NCBI GenBank assembly: GCA_007694095.1
Contig: RECI01000142.1
Span: 1-39,377 of the forward strand
Length of the DNA stretch: 39,377 nucleotides
DNA from: Balneolaceae bacterium
GTDB lineage: Bacteria > Bacteroidota > Rhodothermia > Balneolales > Balneolaceae
Direction: 5' to 3'
Position numbers and translations under genes: made by a program. Below are positions 26,047 to 32,832 of this stretch, in pieces (position 1 is the first letter of the stretch; the number at the start of each line of letters is the position of its first letter). The notes beneath the pieces are model-generated. The model had not been told where the DNA came from. It made no database searches and saw only the letters and a list, made by a program, of their open reading frames with translations.

Positions 26047-26727
26047 TTGACAGAAAGAACCAAAAAATTACTCGTCCTGTTTCTGCCGGCCATAAGTGTG
26101 TTGATACTCGACCAGGTCTCAAAGTACATGATCCGCACAAATCCCAGCCTGCACAGGCTTGACCTGATTGAAGGCTGGCTTGCATTCAACTTTACAAAAA
26201 ACCCGGGAATGGCTTTAGGTATGGATTGGCTTTCCACACCCACTATTAGTACAATTGCCATACTTGCCACAATAGGAATTCTATCCTACATACTTTATAC
26301 CCTTCAAAAAGCCAATCTAGCCTATCTTGCCTGTATGGGATTGATTATTGGCGGAGCACTCGGAAATATTACCGACCGCATATTTATGGGGATTGTAGGA
26401 GGTTATGGCGGAGTTCTTCATGGCCATGTTGTAGATTTTATCCATTTTAACCTTGTAATCGGTGATTGGCCGGTATTTCCATACATATTCAATGTAGCTG
26501 ATATGGCAATCAGTACATCAATTATCATTCTACTGATATTTCATAAAAGAATTATGCCTGTTCCGCACCAGGAATCATCACAAACGGAAGGTGATGCCCC
26601 GGGAATCAGCAACACCGATGCAACCGATACGGCAACCATTGAAAATGATCCGAGAAGAGAAGAAGTTATTGATGATGTGCAGCAGGTAGCTGAAGCTGGA
26701 AAAGAGCCAGGAAAAGAACAGTTTTAA
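26047..26727 (+). CDS. lspA: Lipoprotein signal peptidase II
   Basis: A 226-residue inner-membrane aspartyl protease that removes signal peptides from diacylated prolipoproteins. It has four hydrophobic helices (near 8-22, 65-83, 90-106, 147-164). The catalytic region has GNITDRIF (106-113), HVVDFIHF with D130, and FNVADMAIS with D152; D130 and D152 are the predicted catalytic pair. The start is TTG 26047, with no ATG in frame before the conserved region. The C-terminal tail after about 170 (some 55 residues, acidic and Thr-rich) is longer than in typical LspA of about 160-170 residues. The window encodes at least two likely substrates, the lipoproteins at 14523 and 17747. Confidence 0.95.
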   Translation: MTERTKKLLVLFLPAISVLILDQVSKYMIRTNPSLHRLDLIEGWLAFNFTKNPGMALGMDWLSTPTISTIAILATIGILSYILYTLQKANLAYLACMGLIIGGALGNITDRIFMGIVGGYGGVLHGHVVDFIHFNLVIGDWPVFPYIFNVADMAISTSIIILLIFHKRIMPVPHQESSQTEGDAPGISNTDATDTATIENDPRREEVIDDVQQVAEAGKEPGKEQF

Positions 26728-26734
26728 TTTAATC

Positions 26735-27958
26735 TTATTCCAGCATCAATCGTTTCAGAAAACCCTCCCTTGAAATGGGTTTATCAAGCTTTTCCTCGTG
26801 GTGATCAGTATCGATATGATCTAGCGGTACAGAAACTTCTTCTACAAGCTCAAGGCCAAAACTATTTAGTCCAACTCTTTTAACCGGGTTATTTGTAAGC
26901 AGCCGCAGTTTCCTCACCCCAAGTGCATGCAGGATCTGGGCACCAATCCCATAGTCACGGGAGTCCATTTTCGCACCCAGTCTTGTACGGATTTCACTTT
27001 TTGAAAGGCCATCATCTTGTAGTTTAATCGCTGTAATTTGATCGGTGACGTGATATTCACGACTCATTTGGTCCATGTACAATACAACCCCCTGGCCGTT
27101 ATTTTCCACCATTTTAAGGCACTGTTGTAATACTCCGGTTTTATCACTTCTCTTGCTACCAAAAATATCAGCAAGCGGAGTTGAAGAATGAACCCGTACA
27201 AGTACCGGTTCTTCGATATCCCAATTTCCCTTTGCGAATGCAAGGTGATGCTCCCCGGTCAGTTTTTCTTCAAATACATGGAGTTTGAATTCGCCATAAA
27301 TCGTAGGCATATTAACACTCATGATATTTTTCACGAGCGATTCATGCTTCATTCGGTAAGCTATCAAATCTTTGATGGTTACCAATTTCATGTCAAGTTT
27401 TTGAGACAAGGTGATGAGATCCGGAAGGCGGGCCATGTCACCATCATCATGCATGATTTCACAGATAATTCCTGCGGGAGCAAGTCCGGCAAGCCTTGCA
27501 AAATCAATTGCTGCTTCAGTGTGTCCGGCGCGGCGTAACACACCGCCATCCACACCTGTTAATGGAAATACGTGGCCGGGACGCCTGAAATCAGAAGGTT
27601 TTGCTTCGGGGTTAATCAGTTCTCGGATCGTATTGGCCCGATCGGGTGCAGAAATTCCCGTAGTGGTTTTACCTTTATGATCAACCGATATTGTAAATGC
27701 AGCTTCATCCGGATCAGCACCCTCTGAAACCATATAATCCAGTCTCAGTTCTGTCGCCCTCTGATTGGTGATAGGTACACAGACCAGGCCACGACCATGA
27801 ATTACCATCGTGTTAATCGCCTCCGGCGTGGCCTTTTCAGCAGCCATAAGAAAATCCCCTTCGTTCTCACGATCTTCATCATCAACTACGATGATAATTT
27901 TACCCGCCCTGATGTCCTCAATGGCTTCGGGTATGGTATGAAAAGGGGATTTTGGCAA
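26735..27958 (-). CDS. ribBA: RibBA: DHBP synthase with degenerate GTP cyclohydrolase II domain
   Basis: A 407-residue fusion. The N-terminal RibB domain (about 7-205) looks active: DDEDRENEGD (26-35) and RRAGHTEA (142-149) are intact, so it should make 3,4-dihydroxy-2-butanone 4-phosphate for riboflavin. The C-terminal RibA-like domain (about 210-385) retains the fold (DYGIGAQIL, LLTNNPVKRVGL) but has lost its catalytic signatures. The three zinc cysteines are replaced by T260, S271 and K273, and the RQEGRGIGL loop reads DQMSREYHV (296-304). GTP cyclohydrolase II activity is therefore unlikely, and a separate RibA or other enzyme is expected elsewhere. It is convergent with lspA with only 7 bp between stops. 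Confidence 0.93.
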   Translation of the reverse strand: MPKSPFHTIPEAIEDIRAGKIIIVVDDEDRENEGDFLMAAEKATPEAINTMVIHGRGLVCVPITNQRATELRLDYMVSEGADPDEAAFTISVDHKGKTTTGISAPDRANTIRELINPEAKPSDFRRPGHVFPLTGVDGGVLRRAGHTEAAIDFARLAGLAPAGIICEIMHDDGDMARLPDLITLSQKLDMKLVTIKDLIAYRMKHESLVKNIMSVNMPTIYGEFKLHVFEEKLTGEHHLAFAKGNWDIEEPVLVRVHSSTPLADIFGSKRSDKTGVLQQCLKMVENNGQGVVLYMDQMSREYHVTDQITAIKLQDDGLSKSEIRTRLGAKMDSRDYGIGAQILHALGVRKLRLLTNNPVKRVGLNSFGLELVEEVSVPLDHIDTDHHEEKLDKPISREGFLKRLMLE

Positions 27959-28058
27959 TGTGATGGTGATTTGTTAATGGTTTATTGTGTAATTGATGAT
28001 TTGGTTTTTAACAAAAAGTAATCTTTTACCTATTAACAATTAAACGATTAACAACGTT

Positions 28059-28376
28059 TTATTTCTTACCGGGATTCACATCAGTGATAGAGCTTTTTTG
28101 AAAACGGGCTTTAACACCGCTGTCGATCTCAAGGAGAACCGTTTCGTCATCAATGGAATTCACAACACCAATCATGCCTCCACCGGTAACCACTTTATCA
28201 CCCTTTTTCATTTCACTTACTTTCTTCTGAATCTCTTTCTGGCGCTTGGATTGCGGCCGGATGATGAAGAAATAGAATACAAAAAAGATGGCACCTAAAA
28301 ACAAAAGATTTATCATGGCACCGCCGCCATCACCATCGGGAGGGGCAAGGAGAAAATAGGTTGTCAGAAATGTCAT
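28059..28376 (-). CDS. yajC: Sec translocon accessory subunit YajC
   Basis: A 105-residue protein with one transmembrane helix (about 20-40) ending in FFIIRPQSKRQKE, the YajC hallmark. A soluble domain follows with KKGDKVVTGGGMIGVV and a VLLEIDSGVKARFQKSSI strand. YajC associates with SecDF in the inner membrane. No secD or secF is in the window. The Gly/Asp-rich segment before the helix (PPDGDGGGA) is common in the family. It lies 100 bp upstream of ribBA on the same strand. Confidence 0.95.
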   Translation of the reverse strand: MTFLTTYFLLAPPDGDGGGAMINLLFLGAIFFVFYFFIIRPQSKRQKEIQKKVSEMKKGDKVVTGGGMIGVVNSIDDETVLLEIDSGVKARFQKSSITDVNPGKK

Positions 28377-28730
28377 AAATTAATTATTGAAAAAATTATT
28401 ATTCAGCTTATAAAGATAGCGTATTTAGTGAGCTTGAGCAATTAAGAGGTAGAATACATGATGTTAGTTTAAAGACTAAATGGCTCAGTTATATTTTGGG
28501 AGATGGGATTTAACTGGGTAAGGTGTTCAGGTTTACAGTGGCAAGATACGGTATTCGGCAGCCCGGCTCGTGCAGCAGGCATACCCATACTGCACGATAC
28601 GGAAGGGATGTAGCGATTGGAAATGGAAAATACACCGATTAACCGGAATGCGGGTGTATTTTTCTGTTCTGGCAAGGCAGTATAAAAAAAGCACTTCGTC
28701 AATAATCAGGTCAGCAGGAATAAATATTAT
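28377..28730. other. Gene-free 354-bp region with a terminator-like hairpin
   Basis: A hairpin with arms AAATACACC (28628-28636) and GGTGTATTT (28653-28661), followed by TTC, could end transcription. Short open frames on both strands lack start signals and recognisable content. The yajC promoter should lie near 28377-28450 on the minus strand. Confidence 0.45.
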
Positions 28731-28931
28731 CTATCCTTTTTTTGTGGAAAGACCAACCGGGATGTAAAGAGGGCAGATTCCAACTGCACTGGTTAGAAGA
28801 AATACTGCGGCAAGAACTCCTAAAATAATGGCTGCGGTGCCGGAAAGCACACCAGTGAAATACAATACTGCAACAATAATCGCGATTATTGTTCTGATGA
28901 TTCGATCGGTGGAGCCCATGTTTTTTTTCAT
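28731..28931 (-). CDS. DUF2892 (YgaP-type) small membrane protein
   Basis: A 66-residue protein with two hydrophobic helices (about 11-29 and 32-50) and the family signature ending VGICPLYIPVGLST. The opening GSTDRIIRTIIAI is typical of DUF2892, which also forms the membrane part of rhodanese proteins such as YgaP. It carries one Cys (C53). It is the last gene of the minus-strand operon headed by the GntR regulator, 10 bp after the 35-residue membrane peptide. A role in sulfur metabolism follows from family fusions and context. Confidence 0.85.
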   Translation of the reverse strand: MKKNMGSTDRIIRTIIAIIVAVLYFTGVLSGTAAIILGVLAAVFLLTSAVGICPLYIPVGLSTKKG

Positions 28932-28941
28932 GCTGTTATCC

Positions 28942-29049
28942 TTATTGAAAAGTGAAATGTTGAGTTAAAAAGGTGGAAATGGCAACTATCAACAGACAAA
29001 CCGTACATACAATTATCAATTTAAACCATTTCGGTTTATCGTGGAACAT
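28942..29049 (-). CDS. 35-residue single-helix membrane peptide in the sulfide operon
   Basis: A short frame from ATG (29047-29049) to TAA (28942-28944). It reads MFHDKPKWFK, then a hydrophobic helix (LIIVCTVCLLIVAISTFL, about residues 11-28), then TQHFTFQ. It sits 11 bp after the DsrE-like gene stop and 10 bp before the DUF2892 start, filling that gap exactly. It has two membrane-embedded cysteines (C15, C18, spaced CxxC). The positive N-terminus suggests N-in topology. No known family is recognised. The case for a real gene rests on spacing, a positive-then-hydrophobic design and the operon context. Confidence 0.6.
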   Translation of the reverse strand: MFHDKPKWFKLIIVCTVCLLIVAISTFLTQHFTFQ

Positions 29050-29060
29050 GACGGGTGCTA

Positions 29061-29486
29061 TTAAAATGTGAAATACCGAACATTATCCTGTTTCATGTAA
29101 CCTGCAACCTCGGGAGGGCTTGCAATGGTAACCCCGGGGATAAGGTCAGACTCGGTAAAATTTCTATTTGGCAGAAAAATACCGCAAACTTCAACCGTAA
29201 TGTCACGTTCAATCAAGCCGGTTAAAAGTTGTTTCGGGGAGCGGTTAGAAGGCGCAAAAACTGGTGAAGTATACTCTACAATGGCAAGATTGCCTGCTTC
29301 ACCACAAAGCAATATTCGAACAGCCACATCCTGGTTCACAGACTGAGTGGCAAGAACCATGGCCATCATTTGCGTTTCAGCATCAGCGGTGGTAATTACA
29401 ACAAAAAGTTCATTACCGGGGCTGTTTTTTTGAAAATCAATTGTTCCAAAAAGTAAAATAACAGCTAAGATTGAAAATACTTTCAT
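29061..29486 (-). CDS. Exported DsrE-like sulfur-relay family protein
   Basis: A 141-residue protein with a hydrophobic N-terminus (about 1-15) that could be a signal peptide, followed by a DsrE/peroxiredoxin-like fold. ELFVVITTADAETQMMAMVLA and VAVRILLCGEAGNLAI are the first two beta-alpha units, and DITVEVCGIFLPNRN carries the conserved Cys (C101); a second Cys is C61. DsrE-type proteins carry persulfide sulfur on this Cys. It starts 15 bp after the GntR gene ends, so they are co-transcribed. A periplasmic persulfide carrier is the most natural guess. The family call is moderately confident because DsrE relatives diverge strongly. Confidence 0.75.
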   Translation of the reverse strand: MKVFSILAVILLFGTIDFQKNSPGNELFVVITTADAETQMMAMVLATQSVNQDVAVRILLCGEAGNLAIVEYTSPVFAPSNRSPKQLLTGLIERDITVEVCGIFLPNRNFTESDLIPGVTIASPPEVAGYMKQDNVRYFTF

Positions 29487-29501
29487 AATAAAATTGAATT
29501 G

Positions 29502-30287
29502 TTATGATTTAAAAACCGGGGCAAAATCTTTTAATGGCATATCGGTACCTGATTTATCTTCGGGTGACCTTTCAAGCGTCATTTCGTATAATACCTTGTC
29601 GTTGCGATAAAAACGTTTCTGATAATAAAGTGGCTTGTGCCCTATTGTAAATGAGAGCCTGTCAATTAAAAACAACGGCGTATGTTGTTCCACTTGCAGT
29701 TCAGCGGAAAGTTGCTCATCTGACGGAACGGCCGACATCCGGTAAGATCCTTTTATGACCGGAATATCGTATTCTTTTTCCAGTATTGAATAGATGGTTG
29801 ATACTTCAAGTTGTTTTTCATTTAGCAGCTGTCCGTAAAAAACCGGCAGCCATGTAATGTCGTATGCAACCGGAGAGCCGTTTCCCAGCCGCAGCCGGTC
29901 TATCCTGAGAACTTTACATCCGTTGTCGATATGCAGTATTTCGGCAAGCCAGTCGGGAGCATTTACAGCCCCGAAATGCTTAACCTCAGAAGAAGGCACT
30001 AATCCTGCCCTTGCCATATCTTCGTTAAAATCGGTTAATTTAACGAGGTTGTGTGTTGCCCTGCCGTCGCTTACAAAAGAGCCAAGGCCCTGGCAACGGT
30101 ATATGATGGATTCACTTTCTAAAGATTGCAATGCCCTGCGAATGGTTACACGGCTAACGTCAAACTTTTTTGCCAGGTCGTTTTCTGATGGCAATTTCTG
30201 TTCGGGCTTGAATATACCCTCATCAATCTGTTTTCTAAGCCATTGTGAGATTTGGCTGTGTCTTGGTATTCCTTCTTTAAGCATCAT
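29502..30287 (-). CDS. GntR/HutC-family regulator (UTRA domain), probable sulfide-operon repressor
   Basis: A 261-residue regulator. Residues 8-75 form a winged helix (LPSENDLAKKFDVSRVTIRRAL is the recognition region), and about 95-235 is a UTRA effector domain ending in LYYQKRFYRND. It heads the operon with the DsrE-like, 35-residue and DUF2892 genes and diverges from sqr. A palindrome between the two genes (30336-30351) recurs before the YeeE/YedE gene and is the predicted operator. Only two cysteines are present: C65 in the wing (RCQGLG, where relatives usually have a basic residue) and C124 in UTRA. A thiol or persulfide sensing mode is possible but unproven. The start may be either Met of MM. 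Confidence 0.88.
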   Translation of the reverse strand: MMLKEGIPRHSQISQWLRKQIDEGIFKPEQKLPSENDLAKKFDVSRVTIRRALQSLESESIIYRCQGLGSFVSDGRATHNLVKLTDFNEDMARAGLVPSSEVKHFGAVNAPDWLAEILHIDNGCKVLRIDRLRLGNGSPVAYDITWLPVFYGQLLNEKQLEVSTIYSILEKEYDIPVIKGSYRMSAVPSDEQLSAELQVEQHTPLFLIDRLSFTIGHKPLYYQKRFYRNDKVLYEMTLERSPEDKSGTDMPLKDFAPVFKS

Positions 30288-30303
30288 TTGAAATAATTTT
30301 TCT

Positions 30304-30334
30304 TAAATGTAATCAAAATAAGATCAATTATCAA
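30304..30334 (-). promoter_or_regulatory. Predicted promoter of the GntR-headed operon
   Basis: Read on the minus strand, TTG (30332-30334) is followed by 20 bp and TACATTTA (30304-30311), close to the FCB-group TTG-N19-21-TAnnTTTG pattern. The operator at 30336-30351 lies directly upstream, so autoregulation is plausible. Confidence 0.5.
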
Positions 30335-30335
30335 T

Positions 30336-30351
30336 ACTTGTAAATACATGT
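30336..30351. promoter_or_regulatory. Predicted GntR operator at the sqr promoter
   Basis: ACTTGT-AAAT-ACATGT is an inverted repeat with one mismatch in the 6-bp arms, extended by T/A on the outside. It overlaps the TTG of the sqr promoter, a position suited to repression. It matches the perfect site at 31707-31722. Confidence 0.65.
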
Positions 30352-30368
30352 AGGATTCTGTATTTTTG
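30338..30368 (+). promoter_or_regulatory. Predicted sqr promoter
   Basis: TTG (30338-30340), a 20-bp spacer and TATTTTTG (30361-30368) fit the -33/-7 consensus (TTG, TAnnTTTG) of Bacteroidota-type sigma factors exactly. This supports ATG 30396 as the sqr start over the TTG at 30366, which lies inside the -7 element. Confidence 0.7.
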
Positions 30369-30395
30369 TTGAAAAGAACTAAAATTTTTTGTGAT

Positions 30396-31655
30396 ATGGA
30401 TAATGTATTAACAAAATCAGGAAAAGAGATTCAGGAGGATATTGCAATTCCTTTTGCTGCTCATCATAAGTTTTTAATCGTTGGAGGCGGAACTGCGGGA
30501 ATAACTGTTGCAGCTCAGCTCCGAAACAAAATTAAAAATACAGATATAGCTATTATCGAACCTTCCGAGGTTCATTATTATCAGCCTATGTGGACGTTCA
30601 ACGGGGCCGGAGTTCTTAAAAAGGAGCGTTCAAAAAGATTAATGAAAGATGTAATACCGAAAGGTGTGGCCTGGATTCAGGATCGTGTAACTACCTTTTA
30701 TCCTGAAAAAAACCTGGTTAAAACTGCAGGCAACAGTTTCTATTCGTATGAGTACCTAGTGGTGGCCCCGGGAATCCAGACTGATTGGGATGCCATACCG
30801 GGACTTGCAGAGAATTTAGGTAAACATGGTATTTGCAGCATCTATTGTTACAGACATATCGACTATGTAGAGGAGTGCATTAAAAATACTAAAAAAGGAA
30901 ATGCACTTTTCACCCAGCCAAATACAAAATTTAAATGTGGCGGTGCCCCTCAGAAAATCATGTATCTCGCTTCAGATTTATGGAAAAAGAAAGGGATACT
31001 TGGCAATATCAATGTTCAATACACAACGGGTGGGTCAGTAGTTTTTGGCGTAAAAGAAGTAGCTGAAGCACTGAAACCGGTGATTGACAGGTACAGGATT
31101 CAACCTAAATTGCTGCATAATCTGAAAGCAATCAAAGCAGAAGAGAAAATTGCCGTATATGATATTTATAAAGACGGAAAACCGGCAGGGGAAGTTGAAA
31201 TACCTTATGAAATGCTCCATGTTACACCACCGCAAAGTTCACCGGACTTTATCAAAAGGAGTCCGCTTGCCGACGCAGAAGGCTGGGTGGATGTGGATAT
31301 GCACACATTACAGCATGCTAAATTTCCAAATATATTTTCTTTGGGAGATGCCGGCAGTACCCCAAATGCAAAAACTGGAGCAGCCATCAGAAAACAATCC
31401 AAAGTTGTAACAGGAAACCTGATTTCTCTTGAGAAGTATGGCCATCTTAATGAAAACCTTTCCTATGATGGCTATGGATCCTGCCCGTTAATTACCGGTA
31501 TCGGGAAATTGATACTTGCAGAATTCGGGTACGAAAATAAAATGTCACCATCGTTTCCATTTAACCAGATGAAAGAACGATGGACCATGTATCGCATGAA
31601 AAAAGATTTGCTCCCGATCATGTATTGGCACGGCATGCTGAAAGGAAGGGCTTAA
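30396..31655 (+). CDS. sqr: Sulfide:quinone oxidoreductase, mitochondrial (SQOR) type
   Basis: A 419-residue flavoprotein that oxidises sulfide to persulfide and passes electrons to quinone at the membrane. FLIVGGGTAGITVA (about 26-39) binds FAD. It resembles human SQOR along its length, for example EPSEVHYYQPMWT, PNTKFKCGGAPQKIMYL, YEMLHVTPP and YGSCPLITG. The two catalytic cysteines are C181 (KCGGAPQK) and C363 (SCPLITG). The C-terminal FPFNQMKERWTMYRMKKDLLPIMYW segment is the amphipathic membrane-docking region. The start at ATG 30396 is favoured because the upstream TTG overlaps the promoter. Divergent from the GntR gene; YeeE/YedE genes follow. Confidence 0.93.
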   Translation: MDNVLTKSGKEIQEDIAIPFAAHHKFLIVGGGTAGITVAAQLRNKIKNTDIAIIEPSEVHYYQPMWTFNGAGVLKKERSKRLMKDVIPKGVAWIQDRVTTFYPEKNLVKTAGNSFYSYEYLVVAPGIQTDWDAIPGLAENLGKHGICSIYCYRHIDYVEECIKNTKKGNALFTQPNTKFKCGGAPQKIMYLASDLWKKKGILGNINVQYTTGGSVVFGVKEVAEALKPVIDRYRIQPKLLHNLKAIKAEEKIAVYDIYKDGKPAGEVEIPYEMLHVTPPQSSPDFIKRSPLADAEGWVDVDMHTLQHAKFPNIFSLGDAGSTPNAKTGAAIRKQSKVVTGNLISLEKYGHLNENLSYDGYGSCPLITGIGKLILAEFGYENKMSPSFPFNQMKERWTMYRMKKDLLPIMYWHGMLKGRA

Positions 31656-31699
31656 ATTTTGTAAGAGATTATCATCAGGTAAGTGAGAAGATTTATAAA

Positions 31700-31733
31700 T
31701 TTGCTAACTTGTATTGACAAGTAGTTACATTTG
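31700..31733 (+). promoter_or_regulatory. Predicted promoter of the YeeE/YedE-dioxygenase operon
   Basis: TTTG (31700-31703) and TACATTTG (31726-31733) are separated by 22 bp, one longer than the usual spacer. The -7 element is a perfect TAnnTTTG. It lies 42 bp before the ATG at 31776, and the palindromic operator sits between the two elements. Confidence 0.6.
31707..31722. promoter_or_regulatory. Predicted GntR operator, perfect copy
   Basis: ACTTGT-ATTG-ACAAGT is a perfect 6-4-6 inverted repeat placed between -33 and -7 of the next promoter. With 30336-30351 it defines a shared operator, which is the main evidence for a common regulator. Confidence 0.7.
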
Positions 31734-31775
31734 TCTTATCTTTATTTCAGAAACAGTTAATAAAACCCATAAACT

Positions 31776-32339
31776 ATGTTAGACTTTTTATATCAACCCT
31801 GGCCCTGGTATGTAGCCGGCCCCATTATTGGGCTAACCGTGCCCGTTTTGCTGCTTATTGGTGGCAAGATGTTTGGAGTGTCAGCTAATCTGCGTCATGC
31901 ATGTGCAGCTTGCAATTTTGGCAACGTTGAATTTTTTAATTACGACTGGAAGTCGGCAGGAAAATGGAATTTCACTTTTTTAGCGGGATCGGTCTTGGGC
32001 GGTTTTTTAGGAGGGTATGTTTTTGCAAATCCGGAGCCGATTGCCCTGGCACAATCGACCATCACCGATTTGCAGGCACTTGGGATTCAGGATTTTAATG
32101 GCCTCGTGCCTGACGACCTGTTTACCTGGGGTTCACTCGGAACAGTACCAGGCCTCATCGTGCTTATTCTTGGAGGTTTTCTTGTAGGATTCGGGGCGCG
32201 CTACGCAGGAGGCTGTACCTCCGGCCATGCAATTTCCGGCTTGTCTGATCTTCAACTCGCATCACTTATTGCGGTGATCGGCTTTTTTATCGGAGGCCTG
32301 CTCATGACCTGGTTTATTTATCCAATCATTCTATCCTAA
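31776..32339 (+). CDS. YeeE/YedE-family transporter, first half
   Basis: A 187-residue protein with about five hydrophobic helices. It carries [10 protein letters not shown] (C43, C46) and [16 protein letters not shown] (C147), the conserved cysteine and SGH motifs of the YeeE/YedE family. TsuA-type members take up thiosulfate by passing it along membrane cysteines, and paired short versions (PmpA/PmpB-like) occur with sulfur-oxidation genes. The next gene, 14 bp on, encodes the other half, so the pair replaces one full-length protein. It is the first gene after the perfect operator. Transport of thiosulfate or a related sulfur species is inferred. Confidence 0.88.
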   Translation: MLDFLYQPWPWYVAGPIIGLTVPVLLLIGGKMFGVSANLRHACAACNFGNVEFFNYDWKSAGKWNFTFLAGSVLGGFLGGYVFANPEPIALAQSTITDLQALGIQDFNGLVPDDLFTWGSLGTVPGLIVLILGGFLVGFGARYAGGCTSGHAISGLSDLQLASLIAVIGFFIGGLLMTWFIYPIILS

Positions 32340-32353
32340 AAGAGGTATAACAC

Positions 32354-32779
32354 ATGAAATTTTCAGAATATTTAAAATATTTACTGATCGGCACGGCTTT
32401 CGGCTTTGTGTTGATAAAATCGGAAGTGGTATCCTGGTTCAGAATCCAGGAAATGTTTCGCTTTGATGCATTCCACATGTATGGAATCATTGGAGTAGCT
32501 GTAATCGTAGGCATCATATCCGTACAGATTATAAAACGCAACAACATGAAAGATGCCAACGGCAATCCCATCACCATTCCTCCCAAAGATGCATCACAGG
32601 TTAAACGATATCTGATAGGTGGTTCTATGTTTGGACTTGGATGGGCTCTGTTGGGTGCCTGCCCGGGGCCAATGTTTGCACTGTTGGGAAGCGGACTCAC
32701 CATCATGGCAGTTCCGATACTCGCAGCTCTTGCAGGTACGTATACATATGGCATCTTAAAAGATAAATTACCTCATTAA
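32354..32779 (+). CDS. YeeE/YedE-family transporter, second half (DUF6691-type)
   Basis: A 141-residue protein with four hydrophobic helices. FGLGWALLGACPGP (C103) and the closing AGTYTYGIL segment match the short partner of split YeeE/YedE transporters. It begins 14 bp after its partner with an AGAGG-like ribosome site. A loop of about 25 polar residues (about 60-84) separates helices two and three. It is presumed to form a heteromer with the product of the upstream gene in the inner membrane. Confidence 0.87.
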   Translation: MKFSEYLKYLLIGTAFGFVLIKSEVVSWFRIQEMFRFDAFHMYGIIGVAVIVGIISVQIIKRNNMKDANGNPITIPPKDASQVKRYLIGGSMFGLGWALLGACPGPMFALLGSGLTIMAVPILAALAGTYTYGILKDKLPH

Positions 32780-32832
32780 TAAATAACCTATTTAACGAAT
32801 ATTAATAATCAAAAAACAAAACATAAATAATC

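Noticed and set aside
27959-28058. FMN riboswitch upstream of ribBA
   Set aside because: Only 100 bp are available and no conserved FMN-element sequence is recognisable.
28469-28702. Possible 77-residue minus-strand protein in the gap between yajC and the DUF2892 gene
   Set aside because: No start signal, no recognisable fold, and a terminator-like hairpin lies inside it.
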